Assembly: GCF_004217555.1 (NCBI RefSeq)
Contig: NZ_SHKW01000001.1
Span: forward strand, 310,001-374,000
DNA length: 64,000 nt
From: Edaphobacter modestus
Lineage (GTDB): Bacteria; Acidobacteriota; Terriglobia; Terriglobales; Acidobacteriaceae
Direction: 5' to 3'
Below are positions 42,947 to 54,276 of this stretch, in pieces. The position numbers were made by a program, and so were the translations under genes. Each line of letters opens with the position of its first letter. Positions within the stretch are counted from its first letter, which is position 1. A model generated the notes under the pieces. It saw only the letters and a list, made by a program, of their open reading frames with translations, searched no databases and was not told the origin of the DNA.

Positions 42947-45013
42947 ATGACCATGAAACTCCTAACATGGGCGGCGCTCTCGGCGATGTGTCTATCAGCA
43001 GCGGGCCAACAACATCGAGCACCTGCCACTCCGCTGGTCACGAATGACCCCTTCTTCAGTTTGTGGTCTATGGGCGACAAATTGACGGACGTACCGGTAA
43101 AGCATTGGACCGAAGTCGCGCAACCCATGCTGGGGCTCATCCGGATCGACGGAACGACGTATCGTTGGATGGGGACGATGCCACGTGGCTATTTCGGAAT
43201 GCCAGCAGTAGAGGCTATGCAGCAGGTGTCGGTCGAAGTGACGCCATTGCATTCGAAATATCGTTTTACGGCAGGCGGACTGGAGTTGGGCGTGACCTTC
43301 TTCACGCCGTTGTTTCCTAAGGATCTTGACGTTATGTCGCGGCCAGTTACATATTTGAGCTGGAGTGCGAGATCAATCGACGGAAAACAACACCAAGCGG
43401 ATCTGATGCTGGACGTAGATCCATTGATTGCAGTCGACCAGCCGAGACAGCAGGTGACCTGGTCCCGAAGTCGTGCCCCAGGTCTGACGCTTCTCAACGT
43501 AGGATCACGCGACCAACAGACGCTCCATCAGTCCGGAGACCGGGTTCGAATCGATTGGGGATACTTTCGGCTTGCAGTTCCAGACTCGGCACTGGCGACG
43601 ACATCGATGGCATATAGTGGCGTTCCCACGTTCGTTACTTCGGGTAATCTTCCTGATACGGACGACTCTTCTATGCCACTTCCCGCCGCAGGACGAGAGC
43701 GCGCAGCTCATCTTTCGACGAGACTTCCGCTGGGATTGATTGGGGCATCGCGAGTGGAACGCCATGTTGAGCTGGCGTATACAGAAGGTTATGCAATCGA
43801 ATACCTCGGACGCCGGCTTCGCCCGTACTGGCAACGTAATGGCATGACGGAGGCTGTAATGCTGGCTACCGCCGAGAAAGAGTATGCACAGCTCGAAGAA
43901 CGTGGCGAGAGGTTCGATGCAGATACAACAGCACAGATGGAGAAGATTGGTGGACCAGATTATAGATATCTGACCTCGTTGCTGTTCCGCCAGACGATTG
44001 CCGCGCACAAGCTCGTAGCCGATGTCGATGGTACACCTATGTTTTTTTCGAAGGAAAATGATAGCAATGGTTGTATTGATACAGTAGATGTCACATATCC
44101 ATCATCGCCATTCTTCCTACTCTTCAATCCAAAATTACTTGAGGCGCAACTGGAACCGCTTATGCGTTATGCTGCTCTTCCGCGATGGCGCTTTCCTTTT
44201 GCACCTCATGACCTGGGAACCTATCCATTGGCCAATGGACAGGTATATGGGGGAGGGGAAGAGAACGAAGAAGATCAGATGCCAGTCGAGGAAAGCGGTA
44301 ACTTGATCATCATGGTTGCGGCACTCGAACGTCGGGAAGAGAATTGGGAGTTCGCCAAGCGTTACATGCCACAATTAAAGCAGTGGGCAGACTATCTTGA
44401 GAAAAAAGGCATGGATCCAGAGAACCAGCTAAGCACTGATGACTTTGCTGGCCATCTGGCGCACAATACGAATCTATCGATTAAGGCGATTGAGGCCCTT
44501 GGAGCATTTGTTCAGATTGCCCGCGGCGTCGGTGATACGGAACTCGCTGACCGGTACGAACGGATCGTGAGCAGGCTCCCCGAGCAATGGGAAAAGATGG
44601 CAATCGACGGCGATCACTATAAGCTCGCATTCGATCAGCCGGGCACCTGGAGTCAGAAGTACAACCTTGTGTGGGATGATCTCCTGGATCTTCATCTTTT
44701 CCCGAAGAGGGTGATGAATACTGAGTGGGACTTTTATAGTCGGCAAATGAAGCAATATGGATTGCCTCTGGACAATCGAAAGACAATCACGAAATTGGAT
44801 TGGGAAGTCTGGACAGCAAGTTTAGCCAGCAAGCCCGAGCAGTTTCAGGACCTGATTCACCGGCTTGTGGTGTGGGCGGACGAAACCCCTTCACGAACTC
44901 CCACGACCGATTTTTATGACACGGTGAGTGGCAAAGAGATTGCGTTTCAAGCAAGATCAGTGGTGGGCGGAGTATTTATCAAGGCACTCATGCATGCCAA
45001 TACAAAAAACTGA
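42947..45013 (+). CDS. Secreted glutaminase-like protein (DUF5127/DUF4965/DUF1793)
   Basis: A 688-residue protein. A signal peptide (MKLLTWAALSAMCLSAAG) is followed by APATPLVTNDPFFSLWSMGD, the usual beginning of DUF4964. The middle DUF5127 domain (about 100-330) is mainly beta. The C-terminal (alpha/alpha)6 glutaminase-like part has DVTYPSSPFFLLFNPKLLEA, FPFAPHDLGTYPLANGQVYG and EDQMPVEESGNLIIMVAALE. Proteins with this set are glutaminase- or glycosidase-like exoproteins frequent in Acidobacteriota. No precise reaction can be assigned. Start at 42947 gives the signal peptide; the frame is open upstream to 42872. Confidence 0.85.
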   Translation: MTMKLLTWAALSAMCLSAAGQQHRAPATPLVTNDPFFSLWSMGDKLTDVPVKHWTEVAQPMLGLIRIDGTTYRWMGTMPRGYFGMPAVEAMQQVSVEVTPLHSKYRFTAGGLELGVTFFTPLFPKDLDVMSRPVTYLSWSARSIDGKQHQADLMLDVDPLIAVDQPRQQVTWSRSRAPGLTLLNVGSRDQQTLHQSGDRVRIDWGYFRLAVPDSALATTSMAYSGVPTFVTSGNLPDTDDSSMPLPAAGRERAAHLSTRLPLGLIGASRVERHVELAYTEGYAIEYLGRRLRPYWQRNGMTEAVMLATAEKEYAQLEERGERFDADTTAQMEKIGGPDYRYLTSLLFRQTIAAHKLVADVDGTPMFFSKENDSNGCIDTVDVTYPSSPFFLLFNPKLLEAQLEPLMRYAALPRWRFPFAPHDLGTYPLANGQVYGGGEENEEDQMPVEESGNLIIMVAALERREENWEFAKRYMPQLKQWADYLEKKGMDPENQLSTDDFAGHLAHNTNLSIKAIEALGAFVQIARGVGDTELADRYERIVSRLPEQWEKMAIDGDHYKLAFDQPGTWSQKYNLVWDDLLDLHLFPKRVMNTEWDFYSRQMKQYGLPLDNRKTITKLDWEVWTASLASKPEQFQDLIHRLVVWADETPSRTPTTDFYDTVSGKEIAFQARSVVGGVFIKALMHANTKN

Positions 45014-45126
45014 CGGATTCTTTCCGCCTATGGATGTAGACCTAAAGAATTTCAGAATGCATTACAAAGCTATTCCGCAAGCTGTTACCTAATTCCGCAG
45101 CTGTCACTTAATGAAGATGAATGGGT

Positions 45127-45984
45127 TTAGGAGTTCTCTTGCATAGCGGGTTGACATTTAGGACACCAATAAGTTGATCTCGCTTGAATCCCCTGTTTGC
45201 GCATCAAGATTGTGGCTCCACAGCGTCTGCATTCATGGCCTTGACGACGATAGACCCATAGTCTCCCTTCGCTGCGCATGGTGTGTCTAGTTTGCCGTCC
45301 ACCAGGGTAGGTGACGATACCGCCACCCTTACCGTCCATCACGTTTGCTTTCATAAAGCGGTTTGCAGTCTCTACAATTAGCTGCATCTCACAGAGGGAT
45401 AATGTCTTCATAGGCCTGAATGGATTAATGCCAGCGGCGAATGCTACTTCGTTCTTGTAAACATTTCCAAGCCCGGAAATTACTTGTTGATTCAGCAGTG
45501 CGACGGCAACTTCAACCGCAGGTGCTTCGCGCGCATAGCGGACGAGCCTTTCAATGCCATTGTCGACGGCGAATTCTGTTGACAAGATATCCGGTCCTAT
45601 TTTCTGGATATGGGGGTGTCGTGCCAAGGAGTGTGCCGTGTGAAATTCTGCCACCGGTACATTGAATGCTACTGCCTCCCATTCTGGCGTGCGAATTACT
45701 ACGCGCATGCTACTGCGAGGTCTTCGCCATCGTTCTCGGGCGCGATAGAGATGCCAGCTTCCACTCATCAACATGTGAGTGAGGAGAATAAGGTCGCCAC
45801 TAAAGTGAATCAGAAGCCATTTCCCTCGAGATTCAATTTTTTCAATGGTTCGTCCTTTCAATGGTGTGTCGTCGTCAATGCGAGCGAGTTTTGCCAACCC
45901 GGTCTCGAAGCCAGTAACGACCTGCCCTCCGATTGAACGTTGCAGGGCGCGAGCCGACCGGTAGATTGTGTCGCCTTCCGGCAC
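45127..45984 (-). CDS. nei: Endonuclease VIII-like DNA glycosylase (Fpg/Nei family)
   Basis: A 285-residue repair enzyme. The GTG at 45984 gives the mature N-terminus PEGDTIYRSA, in which Pro2 is the Schiff-base nucleophile and Glu3 the catalytic acid; AGGAGG lies just upstream. The helix-two-turn-helix is in NQQVISGLGNVYKNEVAF. The C-terminal zinc finger is C-x2-C-x16-C-x2-C (CRRCG ... CPKCQ), with the conserved Gln-Ala-Arg (IQARSTYWC). It removes oxidised pyrimidines and nicks the DNA. It lies 88 bp after lhr on the same strand, a pairing that suggests a repair operon. Confidence 0.9.
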   Translation of the reverse strand: MPEGDTIYRSARALQRSIGGQVVTGFETGLAKLARIDDDTPLKGRTIEKIESRGKWLLIHFSGDLILLTHMLMSGSWHLYRARERWRRPRSSMRVVIRTPEWEAVAFNVPVAEFHTAHSLARHPHIQKIGPDILSTEFAVDNGIERLVRYAREAPAVEVAVALLNQQVISGLGNVYKNEVAFAAGINPFRPMKTLSLCEMQLIVETANRFMKANVMDGKGGGIVTYPGGRQTRHTMRSEGRLWVYRRQGHECRRCGATILMRKQGIQARSTYWCPKCQPAMQENS

Positions 45985-46072
45985 TTCAGCCTCCTGTTCA
46001 GAGTCGCATTGGCAGTTTCTTCTTGTATCAGCTTTCCGAGCAAGTCCTGCGGGATGCAGCTTCAAGCCTTCA

Positions 46073-49000
46073 TCACGCTACAGAATCTGCACCGTGCATG
46101 GAAGACGGGTTTCGCCTGATGTTGAATCCCATTGCGCCAGCGGTAAAGCCTGCATCCAGAAGAAAGCCGGCAATCCAGTGTTCCGCTACCAAAACTCCAT
46201 TGATAGTGGCGATCAGGATGCCTGCGCGAACGTCTCCGTCTTCGCGACGGTCCTGGGATCGCTCAACAAAAAACGTTGCCAATGCTCTCGCAAAGTTCGA
46301 CCTCTGAGGTTCTTCTTCAGGAATAAAGACCTGTAGATTGGGATTTCCTCGTCGTAGATAAGCGATAAGGGCACCATTTCCGAGAATGACCCGTGCGCCC
46401 ACGCTTCGCGTGAGCGAAGATGACGCATCTCCGCCGGAGGGCCATCGCAGCAAAGCTCCATAAGGGTTCGCGGGATCGGTAGCTGCAAGCTGGATGATCT
46501 CCGAACGATCCATCTCTACTTCTGCCCGACCGCCCTGTCGGAGCGAACGAAGAAGATCGACAGCTGCAGGGAGGGCAAACTGGGTCGCGCCCAGATCGGC
46601 AGCGAAGTAACCCCGACGAATCCTGCCGCTCTCTTCCATTGCCTTCAGCACTTCGTAGATGACGGAAAAACCTCCTGGAATATTTTCTGCATGAGCCGTT
46701 TCGCGGAAGACAACACCGTAACGATTCAATAGCTGCTGTGTGGTGGTGTGTGTCCACGAAGTTAGTCGAGCGCCAGCATCCTGCTGGTCGAAGGCTGCCG
46801 GTTGAAGCGCCCAACGGCCTTGCCCTGTCGGTGGAGTTGTTCTGCGGGAACGAAAACGAGCCTGGTTATGTACCCGCCGGACAGCTTTCCTTGAATTGCC
46901 GGATCGCTCGCAATAGGCGCGCAGCGAGGCAAGACCGTCGTTGGTCAACATTCCTCTCCAGACCAGTGACCAGATCGCATCCAGAGTCTCACCGGGATAT
47001 CCGCCGCCGATACCGTCGTGGAGGTTCTGAAACAACAAAGCCCCACGACTACGCAAATAATTAATGATCGACTCTTCGCGTTCGCTCAACGGTTCGCGAT
47101 GTTCCCGAATTGGAGGCCACAACTGTGAGAGGTTCTCAGTTAGATAAAGGCCAACTCTACCATCGCGTTCCCCTAACGGCTCCATTCCAACCCATGCTAT
47201 TTCTCCAGCTGCAATCAGGGTGTCTAAGTCGGAAGCTTTATAACCAATGAGCCGCGCCGGAAGTATCTCGGTTTCCAGAATAGAAGCCGGAATTGGTGTG
47301 CCCTGCAGGTTTTCAATGACATCCAACAACGCATCAAGGCCTCTACGCGGCTGTAGAACCCCTTGCCATCGGATAAAGAAGCGAGCAAGGGTTGTTTGCT
47401 CCACTGGCTCTACTTCTTTCCGGAGGCGAGCGAGGCTTTTGCGGCGGATGGATCGCAGCACGTCGTTATCGCACCATTCACGGTGAATTCCACTGGGACG
47501 GAATCCGCCCTCGACGATGCGTCCTGACTGTGTCAGTTTGTGGAGGATAGGTTCCACGGTTCTTATTGCGAGGCCAAATCGACCAGCGGCGTCCTGGGCG
47601 GTGAATGGTCCATGTGTTCGCGCGTAGCGGCGGAGAAGATCAGTTGCGGCTTCGGGAGTGGCCTGCAGAAAGGCCGTTGGAAGACCCGGGGGAAGGGGGA
47701 TACCCAACGCGTCGCGATATCGAGCGGCATCTTCCACCGCGATGAAGCGCTTACTTCCGGAGATTTGAATCTCGATTGCCCGGCGGGCGCGAAGCAGACG
47801 TTGTACAGTCTCCGCTACAGCATCATCAGTGCATCGACTGCGAAGCTCCTCGCGACTGAGATCTCCAATTCGAAGCAAAAGATCATGCACCCCATCCACA
47901 TTTCTTGCCTGGTAGCCGTCCGCGAGGCCTTGCAGTTGTTCTTCTGTCTGCTCGATTGCACTTAGGTCCAATAGTTCACGAAGATCAGCATCTCCCATCA
48001 ACTCGCGGAGTTGATCCTGATCGATTGCGAGGGCTTGAGCGCGGCGTTCCGCAAGAGGGGCGTCTCCATCGTAGATATAGTTTGCGACGTAACTGAACAA
48101 CAAGGCTGATGCGAAAGGAGAGGGCGTGCGAGATTCAATCGTGTGGACGCGCAGGCTGCGATTCGAGATAAGTCGCAACGTCTCGATGAGGGCAGGCATA
48201 TCGAAGACATCGCGCATGCACTCACGATAAGTCTCCAGCAGAATGGGGAATGATGAGTAGCGGCTTGCAACGCTCAGGAGATCATACGCACGCTTCCTCT
48301 GCTGCCACAAAGGGCTTCTTCCATCTGCTCTTCGCCTTGGCAGCAAAAGGGCGCGCGCTGCGCTCTCGCGGAATTTTGCTGCGAACAGTGCGGTGGAGCC
48401 AAGCTGGCGTAGCACCAGATCCACTGCCTCGTCCGGCTCAAGAATAAGTTGTTCAACATCGGGTGCCAGCTCGGTATCTGGAAAACGAAGAACAAAACCA
48501 TCATCGCTCCACATAGTCTCGACTTCTGGACCATTGGCCGCACGAAGCCTCGCGGTGGCCGCCATGGCCCAGGGCGCGTGAACCCTGCTACCAAAGGGCG
48601 TGAGCACACAGACGCGCCAGTCCCCAAGCTCATCGCGGACTTTCTCTATCACTATGTTACGGTCGTCGGGGACTACTACCGTTGCAATCTCCTGGTCAGC
48701 GAGATATCGCAAGACATTCTCGGCTGCGCGTGGGTCGAGATCGTGTTCTTCAGTCAGCCTTGTCATCGCGACATTGCGTGGCATTTCGCGGAGCTCTCGT
48801 ATGAGAGCTCCTATCATTCGACCGAATTCCAGTGGCCTTCCAGCCTGATCTCCATGCCAGAACGGCATTTTGCCTGCTTCTCCGGGGGCCGGGGAGACGA
48901 GTACACGATCGTGCGTTATTTCTTCGATACGCCATGTTGAAGCCCCCAGGATGAAGGTGTCTCCGGTTCTGCTCTCAAAGACCATTTCCTCGTCGAGTTC

Positions 49001-50863
49001 CCCTACGCGCACCGGCTTTGTTCTTTCCCCTGCGAGAAAAACGCCGTATGTTCCCCTGTCTGGAATCGTTCCCCCGTTCAGGATTGCAATTCTCTTTGCG
49101 CCAATTCGGGGGGTAATCCAGTTTTTAGCTCTGTCCCAGGTGATTCGAGGACGCAGTTCTGCGAACTCGTCGGAAGGGTATCTGCCGGCTAACATGTCGA
49201 GAACCCCGTCGAAAACGGTTGGACTTAGGCCGGCGAATGGAGCGGCACCACGTACTAATCGGAACAGGTCAGAGTAGCTTATCCTTGGTCCTTCGTCCTC
49301 ATCGAGCATTTTTTGTTTTGAGGCATACTCTATCCCGAGCGGAGGGTGAGCAACTATGGCGACGATCTGTTGAGCCAGAACGTCGAGGGGGTTACGTAGA
49401 AACCGTGTCGATTCGACGTGACCTTGGTGCATGGCGCGTGTCACGGAAGCGCAGGCAACGAGATCGGCTCGATATTTCGGGAAGATAATTCCCGCCGACG
49501 GAGCCCCAACGTGATGGCCTGAGCGGCCGATACGTTGCATTCCACTTGCGACAGATGGAGGGGCTTCAATCTGGACGACGAGATCGATAGCACCCATATC
49601 GATTCCAAGCTCCAAAGACGAGGTTGCAACAAGCGCTTTGATCCTGCCTGCCTTTAGGAGTTCCTCGATTTCGGCTCGCTGCGCTGCTGCCAATGAACCG
49701 TGGTGCGCCCTGGCAATTGATTCCCCTGCTAGCTCGTTCAGGGCGCCTGCCAAACGCTCTGCTACTCGACGCGCATTTACAAAAATGAGCGTTGACGTAC
49801 GTTCACGGATAATCTCGAGCAGCCGCGGATAGATCGATTGCCAGATTGAGGTTCTCTTGGCGCCCTGGGAAGCTGGCCCACTTGGGTGGTCTTCGACTTG
49901 TCCCAGGCGTGCCATATCTTCGACGGGAACTTCGACCTTCAGATCCAACGCCTTTTTCACGCCCGCATTGATGATGGTGACGGCACGGAAAGGTATGGTT
50001 TCTGGTACCCCATCATTGTCCGAGGTACCCGCAGCCTCACTCAATACGGCCGAGGTCTCTTCATAAATTTTATTGCTTCGGATCTTTCGTCCTGCTAACT
50101 GTCTTGCGTGGGTGGGACTGATGGCTGCTCCACCCAGGAATCGTGCAACTTCTTCCAAAGGACGTTGTGTCGCCGACAGGCCGATTCGTTGGAGCGGCCT
50201 TCCAGCGAGAGCTTCCAGGCGTTCAAGAGAAAGGGCCAGATGAGCTCCGCGTTTCGTCGGAACGAGTGCGTGGATTTCATCAATGATGACAGTCTCCACG
50301 GACCTTAGTGATTCGCCCGCTTCCGAGGTTAAGAGAAGGTAGAGGCTCTCCGGGGTGGTAATAAGAATTTCACCCGGATGTTTTCGAAATCTCACCCTTT
50401 CTTTCTGGGGCGTGTCGCCAGTTCGAACGCTTATTTCGGGTGAGCGGGTTGGCACCCCTTCCTGTTTCGCCATGTTCGCTATTCCGACAAGTGGAGAACG
50501 AAGATTTCGTTCGACATCGGTGGCGAGGGCCTTCAAGGGGGAGATATATACAACCTTGCAACCATTTTCAATCTCTAAAGGCATCCTGAGCATCAACATG
50601 TCGAGGCACCAGAGAAAAGCGGTGAGGGTTTTCCCTGTTCCGGTGGGGGCAAGAATCAATGTGGACTCTCCCCGTGCGATTGCGGGCCAGCCTTCGATCT
50701 GAGGGGCCGTAGGAGCAGCGAACACAGCCCGAAACCATTTTGCGGTCACGGGGTGGAATAACTCGAGGACACCGCTCTGCTCTGTGCAATCGTCGACTGA
50801 ATGACTGGATTGCAAAGATATCGGAGAAGTCTGTTTCTTCGGTTTGTGGGAGGTGTTGGCCAT
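46073..50863 (-). CDS. lhr: Lhr-type ATP-dependent helicase
   Basis: A 1596-residue superfamily 2 helicase. Motifs in order: Walker A LILAPTGTGKTLTAF (about residue 68), DEIH in VETVIIDEIHALVPTKRGAH, SAT in RIGLSATQRPLEEV, LVATSSLELGIDMGAIDLVV (motif V) and MQRIGRSGHHVG (motif VI). The Lhr-core winged helix and beta-barrel follow, and the long C-terminal extension (about 900-1596) has winged-helix repeats (YARTHGPFTAQDAAGRFGLA). Lhr unwinds DNA and RNA:DNA 3'-5' and is induced on DNA damage. ATG 50863 (MANTSHKP) was preferred over the frame start at 50935. nei follows in the same direction. Confidence 0.93.
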   Translation of the reverse strand: MANTSHKPKKQTSPISLQSSHSVDDCTEQSGVLELFHPVTAKWFRAVFAAPTAPQIEGWPAIARGESTLILAPTGTGKTLTAFLWCLDMLMLRMPLEIENGCKVVYISPLKALATDVERNLRSPLVGIANMAKQEGVPTRSPEISVRTGDTPQKERVRFRKHPGEILITTPESLYLLLTSEAGESLRSVETVIIDEIHALVPTKRGAHLALSLERLEALAGRPLQRIGLSATQRPLEEVARFLGGAAISPTHARQLAGRKIRSNKIYEETSAVLSEAAGTSDNDGVPETIPFRAVTIINAGVKKALDLKVEVPVEDMARLGQVEDHPSGPASQGAKRTSIWQSIYPRLLEIIRERTSTLIFVNARRVAERLAGALNELAGESIARAHHGSLAAAQRAEIEELLKAGRIKALVATSSLELGIDMGAIDLVVQIEAPPSVASGMQRIGRSGHHVGAPSAGIIFPKYRADLVACASVTRAMHQGHVESTRFLRNPLDVLAQQIVAIVAHPPLGIEYASKQKMLDEDEGPRISYSDLFRLVRGAAPFAGLSPTVFDGVLDMLAGRYPSDEFAELRPRITWDRAKNWITPRIGAKRIAILNGGTIPDRGTYGVFLAGERTKPVRVGELDEEMVFESRTGDTFILGASTWRIEEITHDRVLVSPAPGEAGKMPFWHGDQAGRPLEFGRMIGALIRELREMPRNVAMTRLTEEHDLDPRAAENVLRYLADQEIATVVVPDDRNIVIEKVRDELGDWRVCVLTPFGSRVHAPWAMAATARLRAANGPEVETMWSDDGFVLRFPDTELAPDVEQLILEPDEAVDLVLRQLGSTALFAAKFRESAARALLLPRRRADGRSPLWQQRKRAYDLLSVASRYSSFPILLETYRECMRDVFDMPALIETLRLISNRSLRVHTIESRTPSPFASALLFSYVANYIYDGDAPLAERRAQALAIDQDQLRELMGDADLRELLDLSAIEQTEEQLQGLADGYQARNVDGVHDLLLRIGDLSREELRSRCTDDAVAETVQRLLRARRAIEIQISGSKRFIAVEDAARYRDALGIPLPPGLPTAFLQATPEAATDLLRRYARTHGPFTAQDAAGRFGLAIRTVEPILHKLTQSGRIVEGGFRPSGIHREWCDNDVLRSIRRKSLARLRKEVEPVEQTTLARFFIRWQGVLQPRRGLDALLDVIENLQGTPIPASILETEILPARLIGYKASDLDTLIAAGEIAWVGMEPLGERDGRVGLYLTENLSQLWPPIREHREPLSEREESIINYLRSRGALLFQNLHDGIGGGYPGETLDAIWSLVWRGMLTNDGLASLRAYCERSGNSRKAVRRVHNQARFRSRRTTPPTGQGRWALQPAAFDQQDAGARLTSWTHTTTQQLLNRYGVVFRETAHAENIPGGFSVIYEVLKAMEESGRIRRGYFAADLGATQFALPAAVDLLRSLRQGGRAEVEMDRSEIIQLAATDPANPYGALLRWPSGGDASSSLTRSVGARVILGNGALIAYLRRGNPNLQVFIPEEEPQRSNFARALATFFVERSQDRREDGDVRAGILIATINGVLVAEHWIAGFLLDAGFTAGAMGFNIRRNPSSMHGADSVA

Positions 50864-51075
50864 TTCGAAACAGTTCTTCCACCAAAAGTTGGATGCAATA
50901 TTCGGACAATTGCCAACCAAGTGACTACTAACCAACGAGAGCGGCTCAGGTCGGAACCGTACGAACGTGCGGTTGGGGAAAAGAACAATTTCCTAAAGGC
51001 GAGCCTGATAATCAAGCAGACATGAACTGAATGCGCGTTTCTCTTTGCTCAAACGCTCCTCGGAAATGAGAAGGA

Positions 51076-54000
51076 CTAGCTAGACGGGGGCGCTTCAGCT
51101 ATAAGTTGCAGAATGCCCTGTAAAGGAATCATCAGCCAGTCCGGCCGGTGATTCAGTTCATACTGAAGTTCGTACAGCGCCTTCTCCAATAGATAGGCGG
51201 CAAGCATAGCTTGCGTCGCGCCTGTCAAAGGTAAACGAAGGTTCGAGATATACGTATCAAGATATATCTCATGGACTGACCTCTCCCAGGAGTTAATCCA
51301 ACTTGCTGCTTCAGGATGTACGTGGGCAAATGCCGCTGCGACATAACTGAATGAGCGCAGCATTCCAGCGACATCGCGTAGTGGAGACTGGCGCTTTCGC
51401 CTTTCCTCAAGAGCCTTCACTGGCTCACCCTCGAAATCGAGAATGGTAAAATCATTCTCCGTTCGCAACACCTGTCCGAGGTGATAATCACCATGGATCC
51501 GTATCCACTGACCGGCCAACTCCGGCGGTATCGATGCCAGCCTATCGGCGATCGCAGTCATCCTATCGCGTTGCGCTAAAAGAGATGCAGCTGGCACGAC
51601 ATTTTCATCTCCGAGGTCGCCGAACTTTTGGCGCAACAAGGAGAGTGTGACGCGAATTTGCGCCCGTAAGCGGTCCGCATCGGCGATCAACTTTTCAGAC
51701 GAAGCAGGCTGTGCTGCAAAATCCTCGCTCTGCAGATTGGCGAGTGCCATATGCATCTGTGCAGTGCGGATAGCTAACAATCTAGCGGCATCAAGATACT
51801 CGACTATCGACTTCTCGTTCGTCAGGTTGATTTTGGTTAGTTCGTCGAGAGTCCACGTCCACCCATCTCCTCTATTATGAACCTGGCCTTGTAGTAGGGC
51901 GATTACGTAGTGGCGTTCGGGCCTATCACCGTTTGCGTCTGCTTTATAGATAATCTGTCCCGCAAAGGCAGGAATATTTGCGAAGGCCGCATCCTCCGTC
52001 AACGCACGCCCTATCTCGACGTCCGGGTTGATGCCCTCTTCAACTCGACGGAAGAGTTTTAGAATCAGAGAATCTCCGAAAAGAATGGAAGAGTTGCTTT
52101 GCTCGGCGGCGGAAAGGCGTGAAGGAGCGATGCTGTAGGCGTTATCCAGCCCTTTTCCTGGAGAACCCAAAAGTCTGCCATGTAAGCCAGTGAGGCTCGT
52201 GCCGTCGCGGATGATCGCAAGCATAGATGAACGCAGCTCTTCCAAAGAAAGTGCGTCCAATAGTAGGCCGGTAGCACCGTCTGCGGTGCAGCGAACATTG
52301 CCGAGCACATGGTTATGCGTCACGTCTCCGACATCAAAACGCAGCGCAACAGGAACTGTATATCGATCGGGTTCGCCGTCGGTGTAACAGACATCCACGA
52401 TGAGTAAAGTCGTGCCTTCTATTGGAAGAGAGACCCAATCCGCAACGATTACATTCTGGATTGTACGAGCCTTCGACCCGAACCAGCGCTGCTGAGAGAG
52501 GTACTTTGGCAGAACGGATTCCTGAAGCAACTCGAGCCCTGGCCCGCTCAGAACTCCGGCCATGTCATCCGCTGGAATTACAACCTCTGGAGCTGCGGTG
52601 GGAACCGTTAGCTCCCGCTTCGGAGCATCCTGAAATTCAAGCCATAGAAAGGCGTAGGGTCCGAGCGTAAGAGAATAGAGTCCTTTTTTGATGATAGGGA
52701 AGGGAACGTAGCCCAACATCTCGACCGGAACCATTCCTTCCCAACGATCAAGGTCAAGTGAGACCGGTTGTGCGAAGCGCGAGAGATTGGCGACGCAAAG
52801 CACTCTCTCACCGCGGTATTCCCGTATATATGCGAGTACCTTGCGGTTTTCGGATTTCAGAAACTCAAGTGTTCCGCGGCCGAAGACCTGGAACAGCTTT
52901 CGGAGGGCGATCATATTGCGGGTCCAGTGCAGCAGGCTGGATGTATCACTCTCTTGGGCCTCGACGTTGATCGCCTGATAGCCCCAGATTGGATCCATGA
53001 TCACGGGCGAGTAAAGCTTTGCCGGTACGCAGCGAGAAAAGCCGGCATTGCGGTCGCCGTTCCACTGCATCGGGGTTCTTACACCATTACGATCTCCAAG
53101 ATATATGTTGTCGCCCATCCCAATCTCGTCGCCGTAATAAAGAATCGGCGTGCCGGGGAATGAGAAAAGAATGGAGTTTAGCAATTCGATTCGACGTCGG
53201 TTGTTATCGACGAGGGGAGCCAGCCTGCGTCGGATTCCGACATTGATTCGCATCCTCGGATCGGCCGAATAGGCGAAGTACATATAATCGCGCTCGTCGT
53301 CGGTGACCATCTCCAGTGTGAGTTCGTCGTGGTTGCGGAGAAAAAGACCCCATTGGCAATTCTCGGGAATCTCAGGCGTCTGGGCCATGATCTCGGTGAT
53401 AGGTAATCGATCTTCCTGACGAAGAGCCATATAGATTCGCGGCATCAGAGGGAAGTGGAATGCCATATGGCACTCGTCGCCGTCGCCGAAATAGGGACGC
53501 ACATCTGCCGGCCACATATTGGCCTCGGCGAGCACAAGGCGGTTTTCATATTCCGCATCGATGGCCTGACGAATCTTACGGATCACTTGATGGGTTTCGT
53601 CGAGGTTCTCGCAGCTTGTACCATCTCGCTCCACAAGATAGGGGATTGCGTCCAGTCGCAGGCCATCAACGCCCATATCGAACCACAAGCGCATCGCTCG
53701 CAATACTTCGTCCAGGACGCGTGGGTTATCGAAATTGAGATCCGGCTGGTGGGAAAAAAAACGATGCCAGTAGTACGCTCCAGCTTCATCGTCCCAGGTC
53801 CAATTACTTTTCTCGGTATCCGTAAAGATAATCCTTACGCCACTGAACAGTCGATCCGTATCGCTCCACACATACATATCGCGCTCAGGTGACCCTGCGG
53901 GAGCACGACGAGCAGCCTGGAACCATGGGTGTTGGTCGCTGGTGTGGTTGATGACAAGCTCAATCATCACCTGCATGCCGCGTTGATGCGCAGCATTTAG

Positions 54001-54276
54001 GAAGGCCTTGAATTCATTCAAAGTTCCATAGTGAGGATTGATGTCAACATAGTTGGCGATGTCATAGCCATCGTCGCGCAGAGGAGAAGGGAAGAAGGGC
54101 AAGAGCCAGATGCAGGTGATGCCGAGATCTTGCAGATAATCCAGCTTGCCCATAAGACCGGGGAAATCGCCGATGCCGTCACCGTTTGAGTCGGCGAAGG
54201 CTTTCACAGGCAATTCGTAAATAATTGCATCCTTATACCAAAGAGGATCGATAGCGCTTCCAGGCTTCTTTATCAC
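51076..54276 (-). CDS. treS: Trehalose synthase-maltokinase fusion (TreS-Mak)
   Basis: A 1066-residue bifunctional enzyme. Residues 1-about 560 are a GH13 trehalose synthase: [36 protein letters not shown] (nucleophile Asp), [14 protein letters not shown] (acid/base Glu) and [14 protein letters not shown] (stabilising Asp). Residues about 590-1066 are a maltokinase with an aminoglycoside-phosphotransferase fold: [13 protein letters not shown] (catalytic loop) and [15 protein letters not shown] (metal-binding). It isomerises trehalose to maltose and phosphorylates it to maltose 1-phosphate, the substrate of GlgE encoded just upstream. ATGA overlap with glgE; both must be co-expressed. Confidence 0.93.
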   Translation of the reverse strand: MIKKPGSAIDPLWYKDAIIYELPVKAFADSNGDGIGDFPGLMGKLDYLQDLGITCIWLLPFFPSPLRDDGYDIANYVDINPHYGTLNEFKAFLNAAHQRGMQVMIELVINHTSDQHPWFQAARRAPAGSPERDMYVWSDTDRLFSGVRIIFTDTEKSNWTWDDEAGAYYWHRFFSHQPDLNFDNPRVLDEVLRAMRLWFDMGVDGLRLDAIPYLVERDGTSCENLDETHQVIRKIRQAIDAEYENRLVLAEANMWPADVRPYFGDGDECHMAFHFPLMPRIYMALRQEDRLPITEIMAQTPEIPENCQWGLFLRNHDELTLEMVTDDERDYMYFAYSADPRMRINVGIRRRLAPLVDNNRRRIELLNSILFSFPGTPILYYGDEIGMGDNIYLGDRNGVRTPMQWNGDRNAGFSRCVPAKLYSPVIMDPIWGYQAINVEAQESDTSSLLHWTRNMIALRKLFQVFGRGTLEFLKSENRKVLAYIREYRGERVLCVANLSRFAQPVSLDLDRWEGMVPVEMLGYVPFPIIKKGLYSLTLGPYAFLWLEFQDAPKRELTVPTAAPEVVIPADDMAGVLSGPGLELLQESVLPKYLSQQRWFGSKARTIQNVIVADWVSLPIEGTTLLIVDVCYTDGEPDRYTVPVALRFDVGDVTHNHVLGNVRCTADGATGLLLDALSLEELRSSMLAIIRDGTSLTGLHGRLLGSPGKGLDNAYSIAPSRLSAAEQSNSSILFGDSLILKLFRRVEEGINPDVEIGRALTEDAAFANIPAFAGQIIYKADANGDRPERHYVIALLQGQVHNRGDGWTWTLDELTKINLTNEKSIVEYLDAARLLAIRTAQMHMALANLQSEDFAAQPASSEKLIADADRLRAQIRVTLSLLRQKFGDLGDENVVPAASLLAQRDRMTAIADRLASIPPELAGQWIRIHGDYHLGQVLRTENDFTILDFEGEPVKALEERRKRQSPLRDVAGMLRSFSYVAAAFAHVHPEAASWINSWERSVHEIYLDTYISNLRLPLTGATQAMLAAYLLEKALYELQYELNHRPDWLMIPLQGILQLIAEAPPSS

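Noticed and set aside
42433..42955. Minus-strand frame with a signal-peptide-like start
   Set aside because: Its start would overlap the start of the divergent DUF4965 gene and its 3' part runs through the ABC exporter remnant in another frame.
45060..45110. Near repeat ATTCCGCAAGCTGTTAC / ATTCCGCAGCTGTCAC
   Set aside because: Two imperfect short copies in a convergent intergenic gap; too little to call a repeat array or terminator.
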